This document shows positions 9,182 through 18,943 of a stretch of DNA of 64,000 nucleotides, in pieces (position 1 is the first letter of the stretch; each line of letters begins with the position of its first letter). The position numbers and the translations under genes are program-made. The notes beneath the pieces are model-generated. The model was not told the DNA's origin. It made no database searches and saw nothing but the letters and a program-made list of their open reading frames with translations. Source of the DNA: Aquibacillus rhizosphaerae (GTDB taxonomy: Bacteria > Bacillota > Bacilli > Bacillales > Amphibacillaceae); contig NZ_JASTZU010000018.1 in NCBI RefSeq assembly GCF_030282825.1, forward strand, positions 62,001-126,000, read 5' to 3'.

Positions 9182-10441
9182 ATGAGTACAAAATTAAATG
9201 CGATTCAAATAAAAGATATTATCATCGCTAATCAAGTATTAAAAGATGTAGTTGTTAAAACACCGTTGCAAAGAGATACTATATTATCCGAACGTTATCA
9301 ATGTAATATATATTTAAAGAGGGAAGATTTACAAATAGTTCGCTCCTTTAAAATTAGAGGAGCTTACAATTTGATGCAAAGTCTTTCTAAGGAAGAACTT
9401 GAAAAAGGAGTAGTATGTGCTAGTGCAGGAAATCATGCCCAAGGGGTAGCTTATTCGTGTAAAGCATTAGGAGTTAAAGGGAAAATATTTATGCCTAGCA
9501 CTACACCTAGACAGAAGGTAAACCGTGTAGAGTTTTTTGGTGGACCTTTTGTAGACATCATTTTATCAGGTGATACATTTGATGACTCTTATGAAGAAGC
9601 AAGAGAATTTTGTGACACAAATGAAATGGAATTCATTCATCCTTTTGATGACTATCGCACGATTACTGGGCAAGGAACGGTTGGATTAGAAATCGTTGAT
9701 AGTATGGAAGAACCGATATCACATGTGTTCATGGCAGTTGGTGGAGGCGGTCTGATTTCTGGTGTTGGCTCATACATTAAAGGTATTAGTCCACAGACAA
9801 AAGTTATAGGTATTGAACCAGCAGGAGCTCCTTCTATGAAAGAAGCATTAGCACAGAAAAAAGTAGTAAAACTTGATAAAATCGATAAGTTTGTTGACGG
9901 TGCAAGTGTAAAACAGGTGGGTAATATTACGTATGAAATTGGGCAAGACATTATCGATGAGATTACAACAGTGCCAGAAGGTAAGGTATGCACCACGCTT
10001 TTAGATTTATACAACGAAAATGCAATCGTTGCTGAACCAGCTGGAGCACTTCCTGTTGCTGCATTAGATTTTTATAAAGATCAAATTAAAGGTAAGAATA
10101 TTGTTTGTATCATTAGCGGTGGAAATAATGACATCGATCGAATGCAAGACTTTAAAGAGCGCTCACTTATTTATGAAGGATATAAACATTATTTTATTGT
10201 TAATTTTCCACAACGTGCTGGTGCTTTAAGAGAGTTTATGGATGAGGTACTGGGAGAAACTGATGATATTACGCGATTTGAGTACACGAAAAAAAATAAT
10301 AGAGATAAAGGTCCTGTACTTGTGGGGGTTGAGTTAAACCACAGAAATGATTATGAACCATTAATTGATCGAATGAATAAAAAAGGATTTACTTATACAG
10401 AAATAAATAAAGATCCAGATTTATTTAATTTGCTTATTTAA
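9182..10441 (+). CDS. ilvA: Threonine ammonia-lyase (threonine dehydratase), biosynthetic
   Basis: The enzyme deaminates threonine to 2-oxobutanoate, the committed step to isoleucine. The PLP domain occupies residues 1-320: the Schiff-base lysine is in VRSFKIRGAYN, the serine/glycine phosphate loop in VGGGGLISG, and SAGNHAQG binds the substrate. The C-terminal 90 residues form a single ACT-like regulatory domain (HYFIVNFPQRAGALREF), the short form usual in Bacillus (about 420 aa) rather than the double-ACT E. coli form. GAGGAAGG (9164-9171) precedes the ATG. It has its own terminator and stands apart from other ilv/leu genes. Confidence 0.94.
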   Translation: MSTKLNAIQIKDIIIANQVLKDVVVKTPLQRDTILSERYQCNIYLKREDLQIVRSFKIRGAYNLMQSLSKEELEKGVVCASAGNHAQGVAYSCKALGVKGKIFMPSTTPRQKVNRVEFFGGPFVDIILSGDTFDDSYEEAREFCDTNEMEFIHPFDDYRTITGQGTVGLEIVDSMEEPISHVFMAVGGGGLISGVGSYIKGISPQTKVIGIEPAGAPSMKEALAQKKVVKLDKIDKFVDGASVKQVGNITYEIGQDIIDEITTVPEGKVCTTLLDLYNENAIVAEPAGALPVAALDFYKDQIKGKNIVCIISGGNNDIDRMQDFKERSLIYEGYKHYFIVNFPQRAGALREFMDEVLGETDDITRFEYTKKNNRDKGPVLVGVELNHRNDYEPLIDRMNKKGFTYTEINKDPDLFNLLI

Positions 10442-10451
10442 AACTATTAAT

Positions 10452-10490
10452 ACACCTGTTCGCTTATATAAAGTGAACAGGTGTTTTTTA
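10452..10490 (+). terminator. Terminator of ilvA
   Basis: ACACCTGTTCGCTT (10452-10465) pairs with AAGTGAACAGGTGT (10471-10484), followed by a T-rich run. It lies 11 bases after the ilvA stop. Confidence 0.85.
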
Positions 10491-10677
10491 TTTTTAACCA
10501 TAAACAAAAACAAATAAAAATATTAATGGTGCGCTATCGCAAGTAAGTCGCTTTCATATCTTGATTATTTAACATTCCACTTAAAATAAAGTTAAACAAA
10601 AATAAAATAAACTATTCAAAAACAAACAAATATATGGTATCTTTATTATAGTGTAGAACAAAGGGGAGGAATTATAA

Positions 10678-12747
10678 TTGGTACAAAATCGATGGAAAAA
10701 CAATCAAACAAAAGATTTTGAAAGCGGTTTAAATGAACTTGTTTATCGATCTAATCTTTTAGGATCTGACCGTTCAGTTGCTAACTGGGGTGGTGGCAAC
10801 ACATCCACTAAATCAATAGAAACTGATTTTCGTGGAAATGAAGTAGAAGTGATGTGGGTGAAAGGTAGCGGTTCTGATTTAGCCACAATGAAAGGAAAGA
10901 ACTTTACTGGTTTAAAGATGGATGATATTAGACCCTTACTTGAAAAAGATGAAATGAGCGATGAAGACATGGTAAATTATCTAGCTCACTGTATGATTGA
11001 TGCAAAACATCCACGTTCATCAATTGAAACATTATTACATGCATTCTTACCATTTAGACACGTGGATCATACGCATCCTGATGCTATCATTAGTATTGCT
11101 TGTACAGATAATGGAAAAGAAATTGCAGAGGAGATATATGGCAATCGGTTTGTGTGGGTACCTTATATCCGACCAGGATTTAAATTGTCAAAAATGATTG
11201 CAGAAGGTGTTCAAAACAATCCAAATGCTGAACTAGTGATTATGGAAAAACACGGTTTAGTGACTTGGGGAGAAACATCGAAAGAGAGTTATGATAAGAC
11301 AATTTCGATTATCCAAGAAGCAGAAGATTATATTAATAGTAAAGAAAAACAAGAAACACTATTTGGTGGAAATAAATATGATGCGTTAAATGAGTCGGAT
11401 CGTAAAGAAATATTAGCAAAAGTACTACCTATTATTCGTGGACAGGTTAGTGAGCAAAAGAGAATGATTGTTACTTACGATGATAGGGAAGAAATTCTTT
11501 CTTTTGTAAATAGTAACAATGCTAAAGAACTGTCACAAGTCGGAGCAGCGTGCCCAGATCATTTGGTACATACGAAACGTGTACCTTTATTTATTGAGTG
11601 GGATCCTAAATCAAAGAATGTTGAAAGCTTAATAGAAGCAATCAAAGAAGGGGTGTCATTCTTTAAAGAAGATTACACATCCTATTTTGACCGCAATAAA
11701 TCAGAAGACGATAACATGGTTGAAGCAGTGCCTCGTGTTATTCTTATTCCAGGAATTGGAATGATTAATACAGGAAAGAGTTGGACTGCAGCGAGCGTAA
11801 GTGAATCTTTGTACCACCGTGCTGTATCAGTAATGAAAGGTTCAACCATTTTAGGTGACTTTGTATCATTGAATGAAAAAGAATCATTTGCAATTGAGTA
11901 CTGGCCTCTTGAGCTATATAAATTAAGCTTAGCTCCGGCAGAAGCTGAATTCTCTCGTCAAGTTGCATTTGTAACTGGTGGTGCAGGTGGAATTGGTACT
12001 GCAACAAGTTACCGTCTCCTGTCTGAAGGTGCACATGTTGTACTAGCAGATATTAATCTGGAAGGTGCAGAGGAACTTGCCACTAAATTAAATGATAAAT
12101 TTGGTGAAAATCGTGCTATTGCTGTAAAGATGGATGTAACTAAAGAAACAGATGTTATAAATGCGATAGAGAAAACTGTGCTATCATATGGTGGAGTAGA
12201 TTTAATCGTTAATAATGCCGGTTTAGCAAGCTCTAGCCCATTTGAAGAAACAACTTTAGATAAATGGAACTTGAACATCAATGTTTTAGTTACAGGTTAT
12301 TTCCTTGTAGCAAGAGAAGCATTTAAATTAATGAAGGATCAACAAATCGGTGGGAATATGGTATTTGTAGGTTCTAAAAATTCAATTTATGCTGGCAAAA
12401 ATGCTGCTGCTTATAGTACTGCTAAAGCAGCGGAAGTACATCTAGCTAGAACGGTTGCTGCTGATGGAGGGCAATACGGTATCCGTGTTAATTCCGTTTT
12501 ACCAGATGCTGTTATTCGTGGATCTAAAATTTGGGATTCGGAATGGAAAGAAGAAAGAGCTGCTTCTTATGGTATCGGATCTGATGAATTGGAAGCACAT
12601 TATCGTAAAAGGACCATTCTTAATGTGAATATATTGCCTGATGATATAGCTGAATCAATTGCTTTCCTTGCCTCTTCTAAAGCAGCAAAAACAACTGGTT
12701 GTATGGTAACGGTTGATGGTGGGGTTGCAGCCGCATTTACAAGATAA
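10678..12747 (+). CDS. rhaEW: Bifunctional rhamnulose-1-phosphate aldolase / lactaldehyde dehydrogenase
   Basis: This 689-residue fusion matches B. subtilis RhaEW (YuxG) in architecture. Residues 1 to about 400 are a class II aldolase with the metal-binding HVDHTHPDA, which splits rhamnulose 1-phosphate into dihydroxyacetone phosphate and L-lactaldehyde. From about 425 onward is an SDR domain (FVTGGAGGIGTA, NNAGLA, YSTAK), which oxidises lactaldehyde to L-lactate. The start is TTG at 10678, set by AAGGGGAGGA (10661-10670) seven bases before it. A near-consensus cre (TGAAAGCGGTTTAA, 10719-10732, one mismatch) lies inside the first codons. The isomerase and kinase genes rhaA and rhaB, normally adjacent, are absent here. 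Confidence 0.92.
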   Translation: MVQNRWKNNQTKDFESGLNELVYRSNLLGSDRSVANWGGGNTSTKSIETDFRGNEVEVMWVKGSGSDLATMKGKNFTGLKMDDIRPLLEKDEMSDEDMVNYLAHCMIDAKHPRSSIETLLHAFLPFRHVDHTHPDAIISIACTDNGKEIAEEIYGNRFVWVPYIRPGFKLSKMIAEGVQNNPNAELVIMEKHGLVTWGETSKESYDKTISIIQEAEDYINSKEKQETLFGGNKYDALNESDRKEILAKVLPIIRGQVSEQKRMIVTYDDREEILSFVNSNNAKELSQVGAACPDHLVHTKRVPLFIEWDPKSKNVESLIEAIKEGVSFFKEDYTSYFDRNKSEDDNMVEAVPRVILIPGIGMINTGKSWTAASVSESLYHRAVSVMKGSTILGDFVSLNEKESFAIEYWPLELYKLSLAPAEAEFSRQVAFVTGGAGGIGTATSYRLLSEGAHVVLADINLEGAEELATKLNDKFGENRAIAVKMDVTKETDVINAIEKTVLSYGGVDLIVNNAGLASSSPFEETTLDKWNLNINVLVTGYFLVAREAFKLMKDQQIGGNMVFVGSKNSIYAGKNAAAYSTAKAAEVHLARTVAADGGQYGIRVNSVLPDAVIRGSKIWDSEWKEERAASYGIGSDELEAHYRKRTILNVNILPDDIAESIAFLASSKAAKTTGCMVTVDGGVAAAFTR

Positions 12748-12755
12748 CGTTGATA

Positions 12756-12800
12756 AACATAGATTCCGTGTTTTTTACTCGGAATCTATGTTCGTATTTC
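12756..12800 (+). terminator. Terminator-like hairpin after rhaEW
   Basis: A perfect 13-bp stem (12756-12768 with 12780-12792) closes an 11-base T-rich loop. The following T-tract is weak (CGTATTTC), so it may terminate only partly before rhaR. Confidence 0.6.
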
Positions 12801-12912
12801 ACAATAGAAATTCACGCGTAAAATTTTCAAACAGTGAACATTTTAATACCTGCTACTAAACGTATATAATAGAATTAGAAAGTATAAGTCTCTAGGGAAG
12901 AAGGTTAAGCTG

Positions 12913-13677
12913 ATGCTTGTTGCAGAAAGACAACAAAAGATTGTTGAGTTAGTGAATGATAGAAAAAGTATTCGTGTAACAGAATTAAGTTCTATTTTTT
13001 CAGTGACAGAAGAAACGATTCGACGAGATCTTGAAAAGTTAGAAAACGATGAAAAGTTGCTTCGCAGTCACGGAGGAGCTATCCGTATTACTAAACCAAA
13101 TGACTCTATGGAGATTCCATATTCTGAAAGAGAAATAACTAATGTTCTTGAGAAAAAAGAGATATCTCTTGAAGCAATTAAGCTAGTTGTTGAAGAAGAT
13201 AAAATTATTCTTGATGCAAGCACAACAGCTTGGTATATGGCCAAGGCTTTACCTGATATCCCTATGACTGTATTAACTAATTCTATTAAGGTAGCGATGG
13301 AGCTAAGTGTAAAAAAACAAATCACTGTTATTTCTACTGGGGGAACATTGTCGCCAAAATCACTTTCTTATGTTGGGCCGCTAGCTGAAATGTCTCTAGA
13401 ATCTTACCACGTAAATAAAGCATTTATTTCGTGTAAAGGACTACACTTAGAACGTGGTATTAGTGAATCAGATGAACAACAAGCTAGAATAAAGAAAAAA
13501 ATGATTGATAGTGCCGATTCCGTTTATATAATGGTAGATCACAGTAAAATAGGATTGCAATCGTTTGCTAGACTCAATGGTCTGGATGTTATTGATTGCA
13601 TCATTACTGATAGCAAAATTGATCCGCGAACAATGAAACAATTAACCGATCGTTCGCTTAAACTTATCAAAGTTTGA
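12913..13677 (+). CDS. rhaR: DeoR-family transcriptional regulator, RhaR-like
   Basis: The 254-residue protein has an N-terminal winged helix-turn-helix (residues 1-57; [24 protein letters not shown] is the DeoR signature, quoted in part) and a C-terminal sugar-phosphate-sensing DeoRC domain (about 75-235; [20 protein letters not shown]). Its place directly after rhaEW matches the order yuxG-yulB in B. subtilis, where the regulator represses rhamnose genes until rhamnulose 1-phosphate accumulates. Here it is also directly followed by lutABC, so it may influence lactate use as well; that is inference. GAAGAAGG (12897-12904) precedes the ATG. Confidence 0.85.
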   Translation: MLVAERQQKIVELVNDRKSIRVTELSSIFSVTEETIRRDLEKLENDEKLLRSHGGAIRITKPNDSMEIPYSEREITNVLEKKEISLEAIKLVVEEDKIILDASTTAWYMAKALPDIPMTVLTNSIKVAMELSVKKQITVISTGGTLSPKSLSYVGPLAEMSLESYHVNKAFISCKGLHLERGISESDEQQARIKKKMIDSADSVYIMVDHSKIGLQSFARLNGLDVIDCIITDSKIDPRTMKQLTDRSLKLIKV

Positions 13678-13769
13678 AATGCCTAGAGTATCGTCTTTTA
13701 TACTTGATAGTATTGTTTAGTACGATTTTTCTTTTAACATCTGCAAGTATGCCAAGGGGGGGGCGCAAA

Positions 13770-14495
13770 ATGAAAGTTTCACTATTTATTACATGTATAG
13801 GAGATATATTTTACGTTAATGCTGGCAAGGCTTCTGTTGAACTCCTAGAACGTTTTGGTTGTGAGGTAGATTTCCCTGTTACACAAACATGTTGCGGGCA
13901 ACCTGCGTACAATAGTGGGTATCATGAAAAAACAAAAGCAGCAGCTATAAATATGATTAATAGTTTTGAGCATGCAGAATACGTTGTTTGTCCATCGGGT
14001 TCATGCGCCTATATGTTTCATGAATATGAGTCCTTATTTAAAGGGGATTCTAAGTGGGAAGAAAAAGCAGGAAAATTGAAACAAAAAACATTCGAGCTGA
14101 CTCAATTTTTAACAGAAATATTAGGTGTAGAAGATACAGGAGCGGAGTTTCACGGCAAGGCAACCTATCATAGCTCTTGCCACATGACGAGATTACTAGG
14201 TGTAACCGAAGCTCCTTTTAAGTTATTACGTAATGTTAAGGGTCTTGAATTAATAGATTTACCAAATCGGCATGATTGTTGTGGATTTGGAGGGACGTTT
14301 GCGGTGAAAATGTCATCCATATCAGAACAAATGGTAGATGAAAAAATCGAACATGTTGAAGAAACAAAGGCTAATTTTTTAATTGGCGCTGATGGTGGTT
14401 GTTTAATGAATATTGGTGGAAGAATACAAAGAAATGAAAAGTCGATAAAAGTAATGCATATTGCAGAAGTATTAAATAGCAGAGGTGAAGCTTAA
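13770..14495 (+). CDS. lutA: L-lactate utilisation protein A (Fe-S oxidoreductase subunit)
   Basis: LutA, with LutB and LutC, oxidises L-lactate to pyruvate at the membrane face. This 241-residue protein has the two CCG-type cysteine motifs of the family, [11 protein letters not shown] (about 37) and [11 protein letters not shown] (about 169), which resemble heterodisulfide reductase subunit B and glycolate oxidase GlcF. The ATG at 13770 is used because AAGGGGGGG is just upstream and [11 protein letters not shown] then matches the usual N-terminus. An in-frame extension back to 13674 would overlap rhaR and adds an implausible hydrophobic leader. lutB follows with a one-base overlap (TAATG). 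Confidence 0.94.
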   Translation: MKVSLFITCIGDIFYVNAGKASVELLERFGCEVDFPVTQTCCGQPAYNSGYHEKTKAAAINMINSFEHAEYVVCPSGSCAYMFHEYESLFKGDSKWEEKAGKLKQKTFELTQFLTEILGVEDTGAEFHGKATYHSSCHMTRLLGVTEAPFKLLRNVKGLELIDLPNRHDCCGFGGTFAVKMSSISEQMVDEKIEHVEETKANFLIGADGGCLMNIGGRIQRNEKSIKVMHIAEVLNSRGEA

Positions 14496-15916
14496 TGCCA
14501 ATGCACATCGGGGAAAAAGAATTTTCGAGTCGTGTCAATAAGGGGTTAGAAGATGATTTTATGCGTGGGGCCGTTCGATCTGCACAGGGAAGGTTACAAA
14601 CGAATCGTGCTAAAGCAGCCGACGAACTTGGAGACTGGGAAGAGTGGCGATATCTAGGACAAGAAATCAGGCAACATACGATGGAGAACCTTGATTTCTA
14701 TTTAAAACAGTTAAGTGAAAAAGTTGCTGAGCGTGGTGGGCATGTTTATTTTGCAGAAACCGCAGAGGATGCAAATAATTATGTCAAACAAGTAATAAAC
14801 AAGAAGAATGCCAAAAAAGTAGCGAAGTCAAAATCAATGGTTACAGAAGAAATTGCTTTAAATGATGCATTAGAAGAGCAAGGATGCGAAGTTGTAGAAA
14901 CTGATTTGGGTGAATATATTCTTCAAATAGATGACCATGACCCACCTTCGCACATTGTAGCACCAGCTTTACACAAAAATAAAGAGCAAATTCGTGATGT
15001 GTTTAAAGACAAATTAGGTTATACAAATACAGAAAAGCCAGAAGAGCTAACTTTGTTTGCAAGAGAGCAATTACGTAAAGAGTTTTTGGCAGCAGATGTT
15101 GGTATTACTGGTTGTAACTTTGCGGTAGCTGAATCAGGGTCATTTGCGCTTGTTACGAATGAAGGGAATGCTCGTATGGTTTCCACTTTACCAAAAACGC
15201 AAATAACAGTTATGGGTATGGAAAGAATTGTTCCTACATGGGAAGAGCTAGATGTGATGGTTAGTTTATTAACAAGAGCAGCAGTAGGACAAAAGTTAAC
15301 TAGTTATGTTACAGCACTAACAGGACCTAAAGATGAGACAGAAGTCGATGGACCAGAGGAATTTCACCTAGTTATAGTAGATAATGGTAGGTCCAAAATA
15401 TTAGGTACCGAATTTCAAGAAGCACTTCATTGCATTAGATGTGCTGCATGTATAAACGTATGTCCTGTATATCGGCATGTTGGTGGTCACGCCTATGGAT
15501 CGATATATCCAGGCCCTATTGGGGCAGTACTTACTCCATTACTTGGAGGTTATGAAGATTATAAAGAATTACCCTATGCGTCTTCTTTATGTGGAGCTTG
15601 TACAGAAGTATGTCCAGTAAAAATTCCGCTCCATGAACAACTTATTTTGCATCGAAAAAAAATAGTTGAAGATGAAAAAAAATCTGGTTTTGGTGAAAAT
15701 GTTGCCATGAGTGGGTTTGGCATTATGGCTGGTTCATCCCGTTTATTCAATACCGCAACAAGAATGGCGCCGTATTTAGTGACACCGTATGCAAAAGATA
15801 ATGCAATATCTAAGGGCCCTGGCCCCGTTAAACCTTGGACTGATATACGAGATTTACCAGTTCCTCAAAAAGAGAGATTTAGAGATTGGTTTAAAAGTCG
15901 AAAGACGGGGGGATAA
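14495..15916 (+). CDS. lutB: L-lactate utilisation protein B (LUD domain, two 4Fe-4S sites)
   Basis: At 473 residues this is a full-length LutB. Residues about 65-300 form the LUD domain ([16 protein letters not shown]). They are followed by ferredoxin-type clusters [16 protein letters not shown] (about 311) and [13 protein letters not shown] (about 367), which bind two 4Fe-4S centres for electron transfer. The C-terminal DUF3390-like tail is present. AGAGGTG (14481-14487) lies in the end of lutA, with lutB starting one base inside the lutA stop. It acts as the central electron-carrying part of the lactate oxidase complex. Confidence 0.95.
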   Translation: MPMHIGEKEFSSRVNKGLEDDFMRGAVRSAQGRLQTNRAKAADELGDWEEWRYLGQEIRQHTMENLDFYLKQLSEKVAERGGHVYFAETAEDANNYVKQVINKKNAKKVAKSKSMVTEEIALNDALEEQGCEVVETDLGEYILQIDDHDPPSHIVAPALHKNKEQIRDVFKDKLGYTNTEKPEELTLFAREQLRKEFLAADVGITGCNFAVAESGSFALVTNEGNARMVSTLPKTQITVMGMERIVPTWEELDVMVSLLTRAAVGQKLTSYVTALTGPKDETEVDGPEEFHLVIVDNGRSKILGTEFQEALHCIRCAACINVCPVYRHVGGHAYGSIYPGPIGAVLTPLLGGYEDYKELPYASSLCGACTEVCPVKIPLHEQLILHRKKIVEDEKKSGFGENVAMSGFGIMAGSSRLFNTATRMAPYLVTPYAKDNAISKGPGPVKPWTDIRDLPVPQKERFRDWFKSRKTGG

Positions 15917-15919
15917 AGC

Positions 15920-16639
15920 GTGCAAAAAGGTACCATTCAGAATAGCGATATTTTTTTAGATAATATTGCAAAAAGTTTAGGTAGAGAAAGAAAAGAAACT
16001 GTAATCCGTCCTACATGGCATCATCAGCCGCAATGGGATGTTTTAGCAAATTATACACAAAATCAACTTGTTGATGTGTTAGAAGCACAATGCAAATCAA
16101 TTCATACAGACTTAATACGAACCTGTAAGGAAAATTTAAATGAGACACTACTAAAGGTTATTAAAAATTTTCATGGTAAGACAGTTATGACATCGGATGA
16201 TTCAAGATTTGAGATGTTTGGTTTGAAAGATCATTTTAATGAATACAAACAACGTGAAGATATAGATGTCCATACATGGGATAAAACAGATGGAGATACA
16301 AGCATCCGTGTAGCTGAACGGGCAGATGTAGGTATAACATTTAGTGATATTACATTAGCTGAATCAGGAACTGTTGTATTATTTAGTGATGAAGGAAAAG
16401 GACGCTCCGTTAGCTTGCTTCCTGCTACGTACATTGCTCTTATACCTCAGAGTACGCTTGTACCGAGAATGTCACAAGCAACAAAGGAAATTCATAGACA
16501 AGTTGAGAATCGTGAGCGTGTATCTTCATGTGTGAATTTCATTTCCGGGCCAAGTAATAGTGCCGATATCGAAATGAATTTAGTTGTTGGTGTACATGGA
16601 CCAATTAAAGCAACTTATATTGTAATTGAAGATCAGTAA
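15920..16639 (+). CDS. lutC: L-lactate utilisation protein C (LUD domain)
   Basis: LutC is the third subunit of the lactate oxidising complex. The 239-residue protein has one LUD (DUF162) domain with ADVGITFSDITLAESGT, paralogous to the same region of LutB, and a conserved C-terminal VVGVHGP segment. It begins at GTG (15920), three bases after lutB, behind GGGGGGA. The three genes form one operon closed by the terminator at 16646-16680. In B. subtilis the operon answers to LutR; no LutR gene is seen here. Confidence 0.94.
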   Translation: MQKGTIQNSDIFLDNIAKSLGRERKETVIRPTWHHQPQWDVLANYTQNQLVDVLEAQCKSIHTDLIRTCKENLNETLLKVIKNFHGKTVMTSDDSRFEMFGLKDHFNEYKQREDIDVHTWDKTDGDTSIRVAERADVGITFSDITLAESGTVVLFSDEGKGRSVSLLPATYIALIPQSTLVPRMSQATKEIHRQVENRERVSSCVNFISGPSNSADIEMNLVVGVHGPIKATYIVIEDQ

Positions 16640-16645
16640 AGCATG

Positions 16646-16680
16646 AAACCTCATACCTATAATGGGTAGGAGGTTTTTTA
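16646..16680 (+). terminator. Terminator of the lut operon
   Basis: AAACCTC pairs with GAGGTTT and inner TACC with GGTA, followed by TTTTT, six bases after the lutC stop. Confidence 0.75.
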
Positions 16681-16789
16681 AGTTATCAAAAATACAATGT
16701 AAAGAATACTTACAAGTTTGTGGTATGTAGTGTGAATCTATATTAAACTAAGTAAAATATTCTGTTACACTAAGAAAGGAGATAAATTT

Positions 16790-17848
16790 ATGATATTAGA
16801 AAGTATGGTAAGCGTAATTAAACAGTTACCGAAAGTAGATCTTCATGTGCACCTTGATGGAAGTGTCACCCCCGAAACTGTCATCGACCTAGCTAATAAG
16901 CAAGGTATAGCATTGCCTACATCCAATCCACAACAACTAGCTCCTTATTTAAAGATTGATGGTGAGTGTAATAGTTTACAAGAATATCTGAGTAAATTTG
17001 ACTTTGTTGGTAGAGTGCTTCATACCTCAGAGGCACTAGAGAAAGTTGCCTTTGAAGTTGTGGAACAAGCACACAAACAAAACTGTCGGTATATTGAAGT
17101 GAGGTTTGGCCCGCAGCTACATCGACAAGCGGGCTTATCTTTAGAAGAAGTAATACATTCCGTAATTAAAGGGTTGAAAAGAGCGGAAAAAGTATATAAT
17201 GTTCAAGCAAGTGCGATTGCTTGTTGTTTGAGACATCATTCTATAAAAGAAAACATTGATGTGGTTGAAGCAGCATCCACATTTATGGGGAAAGGTTTAG
17301 TTGGTGTTGATTTAGCTGGAGATGAAGCTACTTTTCCTGCCTACCTGTTTCGTGATGTATTTAAGATTGCTGATAAGAAGAGTATGCCAATTACAATTCA
17401 CGCAGGAGAAGCAGCTGGCCCTAATAATATAAAGGAAGCAGTATTTAAGTTAGGGGCCACTCGGGTTGGACATGGGGTTCGTTTGAAGGAAGATTTGAAA
17501 TTGTTTCAAGAGTTGTATGCTAAGCAGATTCCATTAGAAATGTGTCCAATTAGTAATATACAAACAAAGGCCGCTCCTAGTTGGGAAATGTACCCATTAC
17601 GAGAATATTTTAATGAAGGCTTGTTGGTTACTGTAAATACAGATAATCTTACTGTATCAAATACAAACCTGACAAAAGAGTTTAGCGTCCTGTTTGAAAA
17701 ACATGACTTTTCAATTTTAGAAATAGGACAGTTAAATATGAATAGTATCGAGGCCTCATTTTTAGAAGCGAGTGAGAAAAAGAAGTTGAAAAATAAATTT
17801 TTAGTTGAATATCAAAATGTTGATGTTACTAGCAGACAAGTAATATAG
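16790..17848 (+). CDS. add: Adenosine deaminase
   Basis: The enzyme deaminates adenosine (and deoxyadenosine) to inosine for purine salvage. The 352-residue TIM-barrel protein shows the zinc ligands HVHLDGS (residues 20-26), the HAGEA motif with the catalytic glutamate, GHGVRL and, near the end, VNTDNLTVSNT with the metal-binding aspartate. The TDN form, instead of TDDP, is common in Gram-positive members. AAAGGAGAT lies directly before the ATG. It is monocistronic, ending at a terminator shared with the convergent gene. Other members of this family act on adenine, but the motifs fit adenosine deaminase better. Confidence 0.9.
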   Translation: MILESMVSVIKQLPKVDLHVHLDGSVTPETVIDLANKQGIALPTSNPQQLAPYLKIDGECNSLQEYLSKFDFVGRVLHTSEALEKVAFEVVEQAHKQNCRYIEVRFGPQLHRQAGLSLEEVIHSVIKGLKRAEKVYNVQASAIACCLRHHSIKENIDVVEAASTFMGKGLVGVDLAGDEATFPAYLFRDVFKIADKKSMPITIHAGEAAGPNNIKEAVFKLGATRVGHGVRLKEDLKLFQELYAKQIPLEMCPISNIQTKAAPSWEMYPLREYFNEGLLVTVNTDNLTVSNTNLTKEFSVLFEKHDFSILEIGQLNMNSIEASFLEASEKKKLKNKFLVEYQNVDVTSRQVI

Positions 17849-17862
17849 GAAATAGTGTAAAA

Positions 17863-17903
17863 AAACACGCTTGGATATTAATAATCCAAGCGCGTTTAGT
17901 TTA
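17863..17903. terminator. Bidirectional terminator between add and the CuA lipoprotein
   Basis: AAACACGCTTGGATTAT-type arms (17865-17880 and 17881-17897) form a long hairpin between two convergent genes, with A-rich bases on one side and T-rich bases on the other. Confidence 0.75.
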
Positions 17904-17935
17904 AATTTTATTGTATAGTTTAAGGAATCACAGTG

Positions 17936-18298
17936 TTATTCAACAATTAACATCGCTGTCATTTCAGTATGTCCTGTCCCACATGGAACGCTGCATCTAA
18001 TTGTGTATTCTCCTGGTTCTAAAGAAGCTACAGCAGATCCTTCACCCTCAATTACCATATTTGTGCCTTCTACTTTAATTCCGTGGAACCCTTCCTCATT
18101 AATAAGGTTAATACCAACATTCCCAGCAGGAACAGTATAAGTATCCTGATCAAACTCCCAATTTGAAGCTACTAACTCAATTGTGTTATCTGCAGTTAAA
18201 TTTTCACTACTTCCAGACCCTTCATTTCCGCCACAAGCAACTAATAAGAGGAGTAAGGAAAGAAAACTAAGTGTTATCATTATCGACTTTTTCAACAT
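17936..18298 (-). CDS. CuA-motif (cupredoxin-like) lipoprotein, copy 1
   Basis: This 120-residue protein has an N-terminal lipoprotein signal ending in LLVAC-GG (cleavage before Cys 22), so it should be anchored outside the membrane. The remainder is a cupredoxin-like domain ending in CSVPCGTGHTEM. This is the C-x3-C-G-x2-H-x2-M arrangement of the CuA site of cytochrome oxidase subunit II, with an upstream histidine in GFHGIKVEG. It lies downstream of the ba3 oxidase cluster and resembles the gene at 18944. It may carry electrons or copper to the oxidase. That role is inference; it lacks the membrane helix of a true subunit II. Confidence 0.85.
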   Translation of the reverse strand: MLKKSIMITLSFLSLLLLLVACGGNEGSGSSENLTADNTIELVASNWEFDQDTYTVPAGNVGINLINEEGFHGIKVEGTNMVIEGEGSAVASLEPGEYTIRCSVPCGTGHTEMTAMLIVE

Positions 18299-18943
18299 AA
18301 TACCTCCATTAATATATACATTAATATCTTTTAATAGTATTTTACATACTAAGTAATGTAAATAGTTTTTCTTAATTGTTGAAGAAATGTCACACTTCTT
18401 TTTAATAGTTCTGTCTATATTGTTCTCCTATTTTAGTTTGATACTAGATACATTATCGATTTGAAGGGGTTTGTTAAATAATCTACTAATGAAGAATCTT
18501 ATTACAATCACCCTCAAGTTTGTACAATATAGCTCATTAAGAAAATCGTGCAATAAATGCCTAATCAGATTTAAAAAGCTTCATTTGAACTTGATATAAA
18601 TTCCGAAGTAACTTAACTTTACTGTGAATTTACTATGTTTAGTTCTTTAATGGAGTGCTTATACCATCGCTTCGGCAGAAAACTTCGTTAGTATTAATCA
18701 ATGATTAAGGACTTATTCTTTATTTATAAAAAGCCATTCTAAGCGTTGGGAAAATGCGAGACTCCTTGAAAATACAGAAAAAGCGAGTGTTTTTCCTAAG
18801 CGCCAGATCACTATGAAACTAGGAAAGAATGATACAAAATTTTAAAAATATTTAGGGCAAACTTTACATTTATTGTATATCATTTAACCTTCTTATTTTT
18901 CAGAAAAAAGACCAGCAGTGCTGATCTTTTTAGAATGTACTAA
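18299..18943. other. Gap with degenerate intergenic repeat and half operator
   Basis: No gene is apparent in these 645 bases. The upstream side of the lipoprotein gene has AT-rich promoter-like sequence and a lone TCACA half-site (18390-18394). Between about 18660 and 18830 are scattered stretches (GCTTCGGCAGAAAAC, GGGAAAATGCGAGACTCC, AAGCGAGTG) that I associate with a repeat family common between genes in Bacillaceae. The copy is strongly decayed. Confidence 0.4.
18908..18932 (-). terminator. Terminator of CuA lipoprotein copy 2
   Basis: Read on the minus strand, GATCAGCA pairs with TGCTGGTC (one G-U) and is followed by T6. It lies just after the stop of the gene at 18944-19303. Confidence 0.75.

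Noticed and set aside
10544-10558. cre-like site on the minus strand before rhaEW
   Set aside because: It has at least two mismatches to the cre consensus; the one-mismatch site inside rhaEW is the better candidate.
11765-12281. Long antisense frames within rhaEW and other genes
   Set aside because: These are shadows of well-supported genes on the other strand, with low-complexity or biased composition.
13674-13769. N-terminal extension of lutA
   Set aside because: It would overlap rhaR and add a hydrophobic leader not found in LutA; the ATG at 13770 has a strong ribosome site.
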